From positions 40,531 through 104,530 of the forward strand of contig DAIPYN010000003.1 of the NCBI GenBank assembly GCA_036782715.1: a stretch of DNA of 64,000 nucleotides, in the 5' to 3' direction. The notes below the pieces were generated by a model. It was given only the letters and a program-made list of their open reading frames with translations. It was not told where the DNA came from and did not search any database. A program made the position numbers and the translations under genes. The number at the start of each line of letters is the position of its first letter. The stretch's first letter is position 1. This DNA comes from UBA3478 sp036782715 (GTDB lineage: Bacteria > Bacteroidota > Bacteroidia > Flavobacteriales > Flavobacteriaceae). Positions 34,179-42,679 of this stretch are shown piece by piece.

Positions 34179-35039
34179 ATGGCTAACTTAAAGGAAATAC
34201 GTAACAGAATATCATCGGTTTCTTCAACCATGCAGATTACCAGTGCCATGAAAATGGTTTCTGCTGCGAAATTGAAGAAGGCTCAAGATGCTATTGTTGC
34301 TATGCGTCCCTACGCCGATAAGCTTTCTTTTTTATTGGCCGGTTTAGGACAAAATCTTGAAGAAGGTACAGAGAACGTATATGCTGAAAAGCGAGCTGCC
34401 AAAAAGGTGCTCCTGGTAGCCATTAGTTCAAATCGAGGGCTTTGTGGGGCTTTTAATACCAATGTCATCAAAGCGGTTAAAGCTGCATCTGAGTCTTATG
34501 GCAAAGAGGTGTCCGTTGAAATTGTAACCATCGGTAAAAAGGTGGCAGACGGACTCAAAGAAGCCGTTATTGTCGGAGATCATAGTTCTATCTACGACGA
34601 CTTAACTTTTGATGCATCTGCAGCCGTAGCAAACGATTTAATAGAGGCTTTTATCTCTGAGCAGTATGACGAGATCAGACTGGTGTATAATTCATTTAAA
34701 AATGCAGCAACTCAAATTGTTAAGAACGAAGCATTCTTACCAATGGTAGCAGAAGGAGACGCTTCAGAAACCACCACAGAGGAATACATTTTTGAACCGT
34801 CGGCAGAGGAAATCGTAAATGAACTTATTCCTAAGTCTTTAAAAATTCAACTGTATAAAGCGATTAGAGACTCTTTTGCTAGTGAACACGGTGCTCGAAT
34901 GACTGCCATGCACAAAGCAACAGATAACGCTAAGGAGCTTAGAGATCAATTGAAACTTACCTACAATAAAGCACGTCAAGCGGCTATTACCAACGAGATC
35001 CTCGAGATTGTAGGTGGAGCCGAGGCACTTAACGGGTAG
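34179..35039 (+). CDS. atpG: F0F1 ATP synthase subunit gamma
   Basis: Gamma is the rotor shaft inside F1. The 286-residue protein starts ANLKEIRNRISSVSSTMQIT and has SAMKMVSAAKLKKAQ, SSNRGLCGAFNTNVIK, and the C-terminal helix ASEHGARMTAMHKATDNA, all hallmark segments. It is the last gene of the atp block: no atpD or atpC follows, and the next gene is an unrelated lipoprotein. Confidence 0.96.
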   Translation: MANLKEIRNRISSVSSTMQITSAMKMVSAAKLKKAQDAIVAMRPYADKLSFLLAGLGQNLEEGTENVYAEKRAAKKVLLVAISSNRGLCGAFNTNVIKAVKAASESYGKEVSVEIVTIGKKVADGLKEAVIVGDHSSIYDDLTFDASAAVANDLIEAFISEQYDEIRLVYNSFKNAATQIVKNEAFLPMVAEGDASETTTEEYIFEPSAEEIVNELIPKSLKIQLYKAIRDSFASEHGARMTAMHKATDNAKELRDQLKLTYNKARQAAITNEILEIVGGAEALNG

Positions 35040-35058
35040 TTCACCGACTCAGTTTGTT

Positions 35059-35066
35059 TATCTTTA
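35059..35066 (+). promoter_or_regulatory. Near-consensus -7 element for the 35086 lipoprotein gene
   Basis: TATCTTTA differs from TAnnTTTG only at the last base and lies 19 bases before the proposed TTG start. A TTG is 2 bases upstream, too close to act as a -33 element. Confidence 0.4.
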
Positions 35067-35086
35067 GGACATAAGTATTTATGTCT
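35067..35086 (+). other. Small hairpin abutting the start codon of the 35086 lipoprotein gene
   Basis: GACATAA-GTAT-TTATGTC forms a perfect 7-bp stem (35068-35085), extended by a G-T pair, between atpG and the next gene. It touches the TTG start at 35086. It may be a weak end for the atp transcript or shape the 5' end of the lipoprotein mRNA. No T-run follows. Confidence 0.45.
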
Positions 35087-35442
35087 TGAATAGTAGGATT
35101 CGTATTCTTCTTTTTTTCATTGTGGTACTCTTGTGGTCGTGTGGTGCTTATCCAGATCAGTACTCAGTTGATAACATCGTTGCTAATCAGGTTTTACCGG
35201 GAAGAGCAGAGCAAAGCCCTTATTTCGAGGTTAGATTTCGTTTAACCAAACTCAAATCTTGTGAATGGACTGCGTCTATAGAGGGCGTACCCAAAATGCT
35301 TGACCGGCTAGAAGACTCACACCTTCTAAGATTAGATGAATATCGGGAGGGTGAAGTGGTTTTTATTTATTGTTTGAACCGTCCAAATCGTAAAACCAAG
35401 CTTATCTTACCGCCGTTAAGTCGTCCGATCATAAGACAGTAG
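35086..35442 (+). CDS. Uncharacterised small lipoprotein
   Basis: The 118-residue protein has a signal peptide and lipobox (VLLWSC, Cys19). The mature part is short with predicted beta strands and two Cys (KLKSCEW and VFIYCLN) that could form a disulfide. I do not recognise a family. No ATG gives this signal peptide; a TTG at 35086 is the likely start. It lies 46 bases after atpG and 4 bases before the flippase gene, so it probably opens the envelope run that follows. Confidence 0.7.
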   Translation: MNSRIRILLFFIVVLLWSCGAYPDQYSVDNIVANQVLPGRAEQSPYFEVRFRLTKLKSCEWTASIEGVPKMLDRLEDSHLLRLDEYREGEVVFIYCLNRPNRKTKLILPPLSRPIIRQ

Positions 35443-35446
35443 ATTT

Positions 35447-36868
35447 ATGGAGACCATTAAGCGTTTAGGAAAACAGATTTTTGTCTATGGTTTAGCCACT
35501 GTGCTTCCCCGCGCATTATCATTTCTCCTATTACCCTTATACACCTCAATCTTTGATCAAGCAGCAGGCTATGGTCAGTACGTTTTTATCTATTCTTGGA
35601 TCGCCTTTTTCAATGTGCTTTTCTCCTATGGCATGGAGACTGCATTTTTCAGATTTTATCATAAAAGTGATCGGCCAGATCGTGTTTTAACTACTTCAAT
35701 TTGGGCTCTGGCCACATCTTCTTTAGTCTTGCTCGGTCTTGGAATCCTTTTCTATGAATTCATTGGGTCTGCCACTGGGATTCAACCAGAGTTTGTAAAG
35801 AAGACAGTATATATCCTAATACTCGACGCCTTAGTGGTCATTCCTTTTGCCTATCTAAGAGCACAAGAACAAGCCACTAGGTATGCGGTTATAAAATCAA
35901 TTAACGTGGTTATCAATGTTGGCTTAAACATCTATTATCTTAAGTTCTCAGGAACAAGATTCTTAGGCCATGAAATCGACGCCATTTTTGAGGCTAATAT
36001 TATCGCTAGTGCTTTCACTCTTTTTTGGATGCTTCCTGTTTACTTTAAATATAAACCGGTATTCGATTATAAGCTGTACAGACAACTCTTGCGGTATGCA
36101 ATGCCGGTGATGCTTGCAGGCATTGCCTTTACCATCAACGAAGTATTTGACAAGATTATCCTTACCAGGTTAGCGGGCGAAGCAGAAGCTGGGATTTATG
36201 GAGCATGCTACAAACTCGGTGTTTTCATGACGCTTTTTGCAACGGCCTATCGAATGGGAGTAGAGCCCTTCTTTTTTAGAGAAGCAAAAAAGGAGAATAA
36301 GGAAAAACAATATGCAGAGGTTACTTATTTTTTCGTGGCCTTAGCTAGTGTTATTTATTTAGGGGTTATGGTATTCTTACAGCCTATTGCAAAGATTTTT
36401 TTACGTGACGAAATTTATAGAGAAGGCTTAATTATTGTTCCTTTTGTGTTGCTCGGGGCGCTGTTTCTAGGCGTTTATCACAACCTTTCGGTTTGGTACA
36501 AGATTACAGATAGAACCTATGTGGGTGCGGTGATATCTGGACTAGGTGCTTTAATTACCCTTGGCTTAAACAGCTATCTTATTCCACAAATTGGGTACAT
36601 CGCTGCAGCAATAGCTACCCTGGCAGCGTACGGGGCCATGATGTTGATTTCGTTTTTATGGGGGAGAAAATCCTATCCTATTCCTTACAAAGTGGTTCCT
36701 ATGTTGGGATACCTCACCCTCTCTGTAACCCTATCTCTCACTCATTTCTTTTTCTTTACGACAAGCTTATGGATGGCCTTACTGTTCCTCCTCTTATTTA
36801 GTAGCTTTGTTATACTCATTGAAAGATCAACTTTAAAAAGACTCTTTACATCTTATGGTACCCGTTAA
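35447..36868 (+). CDS. Oligosaccharide/lipopolysaccharide flippase family protein (MATE/MOP superfamily)
   Basis: The 473-residue protein is an integral membrane protein with about 12-14 hydrophobic helices. It starts with the Wzx-like KQIFVYGLATVLPRALSFLLLP, and ends with a short basic tail. It resembles O-antigen or capsule flippases that move lipid-linked glycans across the inner membrane. No glycosyltransferase cluster surrounds it here; a nucleotidyltransferase is two genes downstream. It overlaps dut by 14 bases. Family firm, substrate unknown. Confidence 0.85.
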   Translation: METIKRLGKQIFVYGLATVLPRALSFLLLPLYTSIFDQAAGYGQYVFIYSWIAFFNVLFSYGMETAFFRFYHKSDRPDRVLTTSIWALATSSLVLLGLGILFYEFIGSATGIQPEFVKKTVYILILDALVVIPFAYLRAQEQATRYAVIKSINVVINVGLNIYYLKFSGTRFLGHEIDAIFEANIIASAFTLFWMLPVYFKYKPVFDYKLYRQLLRYAMPVMLAGIAFTINEVFDKIILTRLAGEAEAGIYGACYKLGVFMTLFATAYRMGVEPFFFREAKKENKEKQYAEVTYFFVALASVIYLGVMVFLQPIAKIFLRDEIYREGLIIVPFVLLGALFLGVYHNLSVWYKITDRTYVGAVISGLGALITLGLNSYLIPQIGYIAAAIATLAAYGAMMLISFLWGRKSYPIPYKVVPMLGYLTLSVTLSLTHFFFFTTSLWMALLFLLLFSSFVILIERSTLKRLFTSYGTR

Positions 36869-37292
36869 GATCATTAACAAATCATCTCATCCATTACCTA
36901 GCTATCAGACCTCTCAGTCGGCAGGAATGGACCTTCGAGCAAATAATCCAGAACCTATTGTGTTGAAGCCTCTGATGAGAGCAATTGTTCCGACAGGCTT
37001 ATTCATTGAATTACCTGAAGGTTATGAGGCTCAAATCCGCCCTCGTAGTGGATTAGCGATTAAAAAGGGTATTGGACTCGTTAATTCTCCAGGAACCATT
37101 GATGCAGATTATCGAGGAGAAATAGGGGTAATCGTAGTGAACCTTTCCAATGAGGATTTTACTATCGAAAACGGAGAGCGAATCGCTCAAATGGTAATTG
37201 CTAAGCACGAAGTTGCGAGCTGGCAAGAGGTAGAGTCTTTGAACGAGTCAGATCGCGGATCTGGAGGATTCGGTAGTACAGGAACCGCATAA
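36855..37292 (+). CDS. dut: dUTP diphosphatase
   Basis: Dut hydrolyses dUTP to dUMP, keeping uracil out of DNA and feeding dTMP synthesis. The 145-residue trimeric type shows all five motifs: SAGMDLRA, PRSGLAIKKG, SPGTIDADYRGEIGVI, ENGERIAQMVI and the C-terminal GSGGFGSTG. It overlaps the flippase gene by 14 bases and precedes a nucleotidyltransferase by 10. Confidence 0.97.
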   Translation: MVPVKIINKSSHPLPSYQTSQSAGMDLRANNPEPIVLKPLMRAIVPTGLFIELPEGYEAQIRPRSGLAIKKGIGLVNSPGTIDADYRGEIGVIVVNLSNEDFTIENGERIAQMVIAKHEVASWQEVESLNESDRGSGGFGSTGTA

Positions 37293-37302
37293 ATAAAACC
37301 CA

Positions 37303-38319
37303 ATGAAAATTATAGTACCCATGGCGGGAAGAGGCTCGCGCCTTAGACCGCACACTTTAACTGTTCCAAAGCCTTTAGTTCCAGTAGCCGGAAGCCCCAT
37401 TGTGCACCGTCTCGTTAGAGATATCGCAGCCATATTAGACGAACCTATCGACGAGGTCGCTTTTGTCATCGGAGATGAAGCCTTTTTTGGTAAAGATGTA
37501 GAGGACTCCTTAACCGAGCTCGCAGAGAGTTTAGGCGCCAAAGCCTCGATTTATCGTCAAGATCAGCCTTTAGGAACTGGTCATGCGATTATGTGTGCCA
37601 AACCATCTCTTGAAGGCCCGGCAGTGATCGCATACGCAGACACGCTTATTCGCGCAAAGTTTGAATTAGACGCTTCTGCAGATAGTGTGATTTGGGTAAA
37701 ACAGGTTGAAAACCCAGAAGCTTATGGAGTCGTTGAACTAGACGATAAAGGGCAAATTCAAGGATTAGTAGAAAAGCCGACCACTTTTGTATCTGACAAG
37801 GCGGTTATTGGCATCTATTATTTTAAAGCCGTCGAAGAGCTGAGAGATGCTCTTACCTATGTTCTTGATAATGAAATCGTAAATGGAGGAGAATACCAGA
37901 TTAATGATGGTATTAAGCGAATGATGCAGGCTGGTAAGAAATTTATGACCGCAGAGGTAGCGGAGTGGATGGATTGTGGGAACAAAGCGATCACCGTGGA
38001 GACCAACCGTCGAATGTTAGGATTTCTACACAAAGAAGGAGAGGCTTTAATCAATGATGACGCCGAAATTGTAAACAGTACTATCGTAGAGCCCTGTAGC
38101 ATTGCGAAAGGAGCAAAGATTTACAATAGCACTATAGGCCCATATGTTTCGGTCGGAAGCCAAACCCATATCGACAACTGTGAAATCAAGGATACTATTA
38201 TTCAGTCCCAGTCAAAAATCTCAAACGCAAAGATTCAAAACTCAATGATAGGAAATCACGTCATCTACGACGGCGATTTTACTTCACTTAGTTTAGGAGA
38301 TTACAGCGCATTAGAATAG
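37303..38319 (+). CDS. Sugar-phosphate nucleotidyltransferase
   Basis: The 338-residue protein has an N-terminal nucleotidyltransferase domain with the GxGxRxxP-K signature as MAGRGSRLRPHTLTVPKPL, and a C-terminal left-handed beta-helix (about 245-335) with repeated hexapeptide-like text (INDDAEIVNSTIVEPCSIA...). It would make a UDP-, dTDP- or GDP-sugar; the substrate is not clear from motifs alone. It sits between dut and the DUF4292 gene in an envelope run, 1 base before the latter, so it probably supplies an activated sugar for surface glycans. Confidence 0.87.
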   Translation: MKIIVPMAGRGSRLRPHTLTVPKPLVPVAGSPIVHRLVRDIAAILDEPIDEVAFVIGDEAFFGKDVEDSLTELAESLGAKASIYRQDQPLGTGHAIMCAKPSLEGPAVIAYADTLIRAKFELDASADSVIWVKQVENPEAYGVVELDDKGQIQGLVEKPTTFVSDKAVIGIYYFKAVEELRDALTYVLDNEIVNGGEYQINDGIKRMMQAGKKFMTAEVAEWMDCGNKAITVETNRRMLGFLHKEGEALINDDAEIVNSTIVEPCSIAKGAKIYNSTIGPYVSVGSQTHIDNCEIKDTIIQSQSKISNAKIQNSMIGNHVIYDGDFTSLSLGDYSALE

Positions 38320-38320
38320 T

Positions 38321-39088
38321 ATGAGAAAGAAACGGGCAGCTCTTTATGTATTAGCACTCAGCTTTACTTCATGTGCCTTACTTAGGCCAGGGGCAAACGC
38401 CGTTTCGAATCGTACAGGATCACATCCGCTCGAGGTTAATCAAAGAAACTTTCAAGAATCAGAAGGGATTAGAGCTCGAATTAAGGCTGAATTAAAAAAC
38501 AACGCCGACACTAAGGCCGTTACCCTATCAATGCGACTAAAGCCAAGCGAAGGAATCCTTTTAAGCGCACCGCTCGGGGTTGCGAAAGCCTTGTTGTCTC
38601 CCGAAGAAGTCGCCTTCTACAACCGTCTAGACCGAACCTATTACAAAGGCTCTGTTTCAGTCATTGAAACCATCATTCCCGCCCAATTAAGTTACCAGCA
38701 CATTGAAAGGCTTTTTCTAGGACAGCCGTTATTCTTAGAATCCGTTGAGGGCTTACAAGAGTCAGAACGAAAGGAGGTTAATTTGCTCACCAATAAGACG
38801 GTGACTAGTCGAGTGTTTGCTGGAGAATTAACTACGCCCGCTAAAGGCTATTATCGGGTAGGGCTCTCTACCGACAAGTCTCAAATTGGCTTTCAAGAGT
38901 TTCAGATCGAAGGGTTTGACAAGCTGAGAATCACCTACCAGTACAAGGACAAAGATTCTTACACACCGCAGGTCATACGGTTAGTTGCGGGAGACCGAGT
39001 GCTTAATCTTGAACTAGAGGGGGTTCAACTCAACAAGAAATTGACTTTGCCTTTTCAAATACCATCAGGTTTTACGACAATTAAATGA
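38321..39088 (+). CDS. DUF4292 family lipoprotein
   Basis: The 255-residue protein has a signal peptide with lipobox FTSC (Cys18) and a mature beta-rich body typical of periplasmic LolA/LolB-like folds; the family DUF4292 is assigned from the SMRLKPSEGILLSAPLG and YNRLDRTYYKG segments and from its place before an EnvC-like gene. The exact role is unknown; lipid or lipoprotein carriage is plausible from the fold. It overlaps the EnvC-like gene by 4 bases. Confidence 0.75.
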   Translation: MRKKRAALYVLALSFTSCALLRPGANAVSNRTGSHPLEVNQRNFQESEGIRARIKAELKNNADTKAVTLSMRLKPSEGILLSAPLGVAKALLSPEEVAFYNRLDRTYYKGSVSVIETIIPAQLSYQHIERLFLGQPLFLESVEGLQESERKEVNLLTNKTVTSRVFAGELTTPAKGYYRVGLSTDKSQIGFQEFQIEGFDKLRITYQYKDKDSYTPQVIRLVAGDRVLNLELEGVQLNKKLTLPFQIPSGFTTIK

Positions 39089-40317
39089 AGCGTTTCTGGT
39101 CCTTTTTAGTTGTACTTCTGACCGTCTGTAATTTTTCGTTTGCACAGCAGAAGACGCAACAGCAACGAAATCTTGAGAAACGTAAAGAGGAGATTGCGAT
39201 AGAAATTGCTCAGATGGAGCGGTTATTACAGCAACAAGTGCGATTAAAAGGATCAGCTATTGATCAAATTCAACTCCTCGACAATAAGAGATATGCTTTG
39301 GAGAGCCTTATCGAGCTTACCGCAAACGAAGTACAACTACTTCAGCGACAAATAGTAGAAAGCAATAGTCGAATCGACGACCTAAAGGAGCAAATCGAAG
39401 TAATCAAGCAAGATTACCAAAAAGTAATTGTCAATTCGTATAAGCGAAAAGTTGAGAAAAATAAGTGGCTGTTTTTATTAGCTGCTGATAGCTTCAAGGA
39501 TGCGCGAAGAAGGTGGAATTATTTATTACAATATGCCTCTTATCGAACCACCCAAGCAGAACGGCTTGTTCGTAAACAAGAAGAATTGCAACAAATTTCT
39601 GCCACATTAGAGGAGCAACTCAAGCAAAAAGAAGAAAAGGTTGAAGAAAACCGGCGCCAACAAACCGTCTTGATCGCAGATCGAGAAAAACAAGAACTAT
39701 TGATTGCTAACGCGCGCAAGCAAGAAAGGGCCTATCGTCGAGAGCTAGCAGATCGAGATAAAGAGCGAAAGCGAATTGATTCTGAAATTGACCGATTGAT
39801 TCGAGAGGCTATTGAAAAGGCAAATAGAGAGCGATTAGCCAAGGCCAAAAAAGCGAATCGAAAAGGCGGGTTTGTGCTCACCCCAGAGTCAGAAGCATTG
39901 GCTAAAAGTTTTGAAGGAAACAAAGGAAGACACATTTGGCCGGTAGAAAAGGGAATAAAAAGTATTGGGTATGGCACTTATGCCGACAAGTTATATCCGG
40001 CCCTAAAGCATTTCAATAACGGCGTTACCATTGCCACAGAATCTGGTTCAAAGGCGCGTGCGATTTATGACGGAGAAGTGATGAATGTGATGATTAGCCG
40101 TCAGGGAATAAAAGGGGTGTACGTTCGACATGGCGACTTTATTACGATGTATTACAATCTTCAGGATGTAAGTGTCAAAGAAGGGGATAAGGTGGTTGCA
40201 AAGCAAAGTCTTGGAACCCTGCACACAGACAAGGTGAGCGGTCAAACCCTCCTCAAATTTTATCTTTATAAGAACACAACCCGACTCAACCCAGAGAAAT
40301 GGGTTTACAGGCTTTAG
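39085..40317 (+). CDS. EnvC-like murein hydrolase activator (LytM domain without zinc ligands)
   Basis: EnvC-type proteins do not cut peptidoglycan themselves but activate amidases at division. The 410-residue protein has a signal peptide ending near SFAQQ, a long coiled coil (about 25-265) rich in Gln, Glu and Arg, and a C-terminal LytM fold (about 300-410). The expected HxxxD and HxH zinc motifs are replaced (NNGVTIATESGS and LLKFYLYK), so it should be catalytically inactive. The DUF4292 gene overlaps its start and is co-transcribed with it. Confidence 0.88.
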   Translation: MKRFWSFLVVLLTVCNFSFAQQKTQQQRNLEKRKEEIAIEIAQMERLLQQQVRLKGSAIDQIQLLDNKRYALESLIELTANEVQLLQRQIVESNSRIDDLKEQIEVIKQDYQKVIVNSYKRKVEKNKWLFLLAADSFKDARRRWNYLLQYASYRTTQAERLVRKQEELQQISATLEEQLKQKEEKVEENRRQQTVLIADREKQELLIANARKQERAYRRELADRDKERKRIDSEIDRLIREAIEKANRERLAKAKKANRKGGFVLTPESEALAKSFEGNKGRHIWPVEKGIKSIGYGTYADKLYPALKHFNNGVTIATESGSKARAIYDGEVMNVMISRQGIKGVYVRHGDFITMYYNLQDVSVKEGDKVVAKQSLGTLHTDKVSGQTLLKFYLYKNTTRLNPEKWVYRL

Positions 40318-40321
40318 GAGG

Positions 40322-40837
40322 CTATTCTATCTCGAAAATCGCCTTTAATTCAGTAGCTTCTTGAGGCTTCATTTTACCAGCTAAGACCAAGCTAAGTTGT
40401 TTTCTTCTAAGAGCCGCTTCATACCTTGATTTCTCTAGTTCAGTTTCGGGAATAATCTCTGGAACTTCAACCGGAGTCATGGTGTCGTCAACAGCTACAA
40501 AAGTGTAAATCGCCTCATTGGCCTTGGTGCGCTCTCCGCTAATTCGATCTTCAATGAACACATCGATAAAGATTTCCATTGAGGTTTTAAAGGCTCGAGA
40601 AACACTGGCCTCTATAGTCACTACACTACCTAGCGGAATTGCGGTGTTAAACGCCACATGATTTACCGAAGCGGTCACGGCTATTCTTCTGCTATGACGT
40701 CTTGCAGTGATGTAAGCGGCGCGGTCCATCTTTGATAATAGTGCCCCACCAAATAGGTGGCTCAAGTGATTGGTTTCGCTAGGGAGTACTAGATCAGTGG
40801 TTACTGTTCTAGAATCAGATGGAGTTTTCGACTTCAT
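40322..40837 (-). CDS. Acyl-CoA thioesterase (hotdog fold)
   Basis: The 171-residue protein is a hotdog-fold thioesterase of the BFIT/YciA-like group. HLFGGALLSKMDRAAYITARRH contains the conserved helix, shown here as HLFGGALLSKMD, and NHVAFNTAIPLGSVVTIEA with IFIDVFIED follows. It hydrolyses acyl-CoAs; chain preference is unknown. It starts 1 base after the HU-CCDC81 stop, so the two form an operon, and ends 4 bases from the convergent EnvC-like gene. Confidence 0.88.
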   Translation of the reverse strand: MKSKTPSDSRTVTTDLVLPSETNHLSHLFGGALLSKMDRAAYITARRHSRRIAVTASVNHVAFNTAIPLGSVVTIEASVSRAFKTSMEIFIDVFIEDRISGERTKANEAIYTFVAVDDTMTPVEVPEIIPETELEKSRYEAALRRKQLSLVLAGKMKPQEATELKAIFEIE

Positions 40838-40838
40838 T

Positions 40839-41495
40839 CTAAATAAGGTTGCTTAGGTCTACACCTTTAAGTTGAGAATAGAAAAAATAGCCTACCGATA
40901 AGACAGCTATTACCGCAAGAACAATGGCTAGTTGATAGGTAAAAGAAGGGGCGGATGCTGTTTCTTCGACCATCTCAGGCTTTTCTTCAGCTTTTTTGGA
41001 GGGCTTATGTTCTTCAGGCCTTTCGACTTTTAATAGTTCTACTTCTTTTTGAATAGGCTGGGCCGCCTCCTTATCAACCTCTTCTTTTTTGGACGGTGGA
41101 GCTACCGCAGGGAGGCCAAAACTTCCTAGTTTAAGCTCAGAGGCTTCTGTGATTAATTGAATGAGGCCATTCGCTTTTTCAAACCTTCCCAAACCTTTAA
41201 TAACTAAAGATCCTTCTTTATTAAGCGTTGACTTCCATTCAAACACCAACGCTTTCAGTTTTGCTTTTGCGTCATCAACTTCTAAAAGTTCCTTTGAAGC
41301 GATCACCGTCGCTAATACAGAATCATCGTTCGACAAATGCGGGTTGAATGAAACGGCACGTTTTGGAGGAAGAAGTTCGCCGTTTTCATTGATGCTAATT
41401 CCTAAATAGGCCCCTGGTTCAAAAGCTCCGAAACCAGGCAGTATTACGAAGTTTCTCTCTTCAAGAAGCGTTTCGATATATGGGGCAAGATGCAT
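40839..41495 (-). CDS. HU-CCDC81 domain membrane protein without SPOR domain
   Basis: The 218-residue protein begins with a prokaryotic HU-CCDC81-like region (about 1-130): YIETLLEERNFVILPGFGAF, then PPKRAVSFNPHLSNDDSVLA and LVIKGLGRFEK. A charged Lys/Glu/Pro linker follows (about 135-180), then one C-terminal membrane helix (LAIVLAVIAVLSVGYFFY). In Bacteroidota this domain is usually followed by a membrane helix and a SPOR domain that binds bare glycan strands at the septum. Here the protein stops about 10 residues after the helix. ATG 41495 lies 5 bases from a near-consensus -7 element and is preferred to an upstream GTG at 41501. Confidence 0.8.
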   Translation of the reverse strand: MHLAPYIETLLEERNFVILPGFGAFEPGAYLGISINENGELLPPKRAVSFNPHLSNDDSVLATVIASKELLEVDDAKAKLKALVFEWKSTLNKEGSLVIKGLGRFEKANGLIQLITEASELKLGSFGLPAVAPPSKKEEVDKEAAQPIQKEVELLKVERPEEHKPSKKAEEKPEMVEETASAPSFTYQLAIVLAVIAVLSVGYFFYSQLKGVDLSNLI

Positions 41496-41500
41496 AGACA

Positions 41501-41508
41501 CAAATATC
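41501..41508 (-). promoter_or_regulatory. Near-consensus -7 element for the HU-CCDC81 gene
   Basis: GATATTTG on the minus strand differs from TAnnTTTG only at the first base. It ends 5 bases before the ATG at 41495. Confidence 0.4.
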
Positions 41509-41572
41509 TTAAAATTTACTCAATTCTTATAGGCCAATTATTTGGCTGCAAGTATTCTTCACTCCACAGTGA

Positions 41573-41580
41573 TACCTTTA
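41573..41580 (+). promoter_or_regulatory. Near-consensus -7 element for dprA
   Basis: TACCTTTA (last base off the TAnnTTTG consensus), 3 bases before the ATG at 41584. It implies a leaderless dprA transcript. Confidence 0.45.
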
Positions 41581-41583
41581 AGC

Positions 41584-42678
41584 ATGTTTTCAGAACTAAC
41601 CACGCATGAGGCTTTGTTTTTATTAAGTCAATTTTCAGGACTTTCACCTAAAAACCTTAGAGAATATATTTTATTAAATACTGATTATCAGAATACTATT
41701 GCTAGTTTAATTAGCGGTGAAAAAATAAAATACCCATCGGTATATAAAATAAAATCTTTAGACAAAACAGAGTGCCTTAAGGCTCTCGAAGTTTTCAGAA
41801 AGCAAGAAACAATGGGAGTAAGAACAATATCCTTTCTTGACAAAGAATATCCCTTTAATCCAAATAAAATGAGCGATGCTCCTGTTCTGATTTATAGAAC
41901 AGGAGATGCCGGCACCTCTGATCGACGACTTCCGCTTCTTGCTATTGTCGGTACTCGAAAGATGACCGCTTATGGGAAATGGCAAATAGATGAATTTTTT
42001 AGAACAGCATGTGAACCTAATTTTGAAGTTATCAGTGGCTTAGCATATGGTATCGACAGTTATTCCCAAAGTGTTGCAAGCAATTCTGGCTTCACGGTTC
42101 ACAGTGTTCTAGCTCATGGTTTAGACGATACCTATCCTAAATCGCATGTTAGTTTGCGTAAGGGATTAGAGAGTAAGGGGTTTACGTTTTCAGAATACCC
42201 GATACAAAGTTCTGCTCACAAGGGGCGTTTTCTTGCGAGAAATCGACTAATAGCCGGCATGGCAGACGTTGTTTGGGTGGTAGAGTCTGCGGAGCGAGGA
42301 GGCAGTTTAGTTACAGCAAATTTTGCGAAGGGTTACCATAGCCATTTGGTCGCTTCGCCTGGGGATATTCACAAGGTAACTTCTCAAGGGTGTAATCGTT
42401 TAATCGCAAACCATTCGGCAGTGCTGTACGAAAGGCCCGAAACTATTGCTGCGCATTTAGGGGTTCACTTCCCTTTGAAACAATCGCTTTCGAAAAAGGG
42501 TCCTAAAGACCCAAAGACGCTAAAGATTTATGAGCTATTAAAATTCCACCAAAAACTTTATCCTAGTCAAATCATTCAATTATCGGGACTTGAGAAGGAT
42601 ACGGTATTAGAGCTATTACTCAAAATGCATTTAGATGATCAGGTGGTTCACAACCCTGATAATTCCTATTCGATATAG
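41584..42678 (+). CDS. dprA: DNA-processing protein DprA
   Basis: DprA loads RecA onto incoming single strands during natural transformation. The 364-residue protein has an N-terminal helical SAM-like part (about 1-70), the Rossmann-like core with LAIVGTRKMTAYGKWQ (about 119-134), FEVISGLAYGIDS and RFLARNRLIAGMADVVWVVE, and a C-terminal winged helix (about 300-364). The ATG at 41584 is chosen over a TTG at 41542, which would add a non-conserved tail. It is divergent from HU-CCDC81 and ends 1 base from the convergent trpS. recA is 1.8 kb away. Confidence 0.93.
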   Translation: MFSELTTHEALFLLSQFSGLSPKNLREYILLNTDYQNTIASLISGEKIKYPSVYKIKSLDKTECLKALEVFRKQETMGVRTISFLDKEYPFNPNKMSDAPVLIYRTGDAGTSDRRLPLLAIVGTRKMTAYGKWQIDEFFRTACEPNFEVISGLAYGIDSYSQSVASNSGFTVHSVLAHGLDDTYPKSHVSLRKGLESKGFTFSEYPIQSSAHKGRFLARNRLIAGMADVVWVVESAERGGSLVTANFAKGYHSHLVASPGDIHKVTSQGCNRLIANHSAVLYERPETIAAHLGVHFPLKQSLSKKGPKDPKTLKIYELLKFHQKLYPSQIIQLSGLEKDTVLELLLKMHLDDQVVHNPDNSYSI

Positions 42679-42679
42679 G

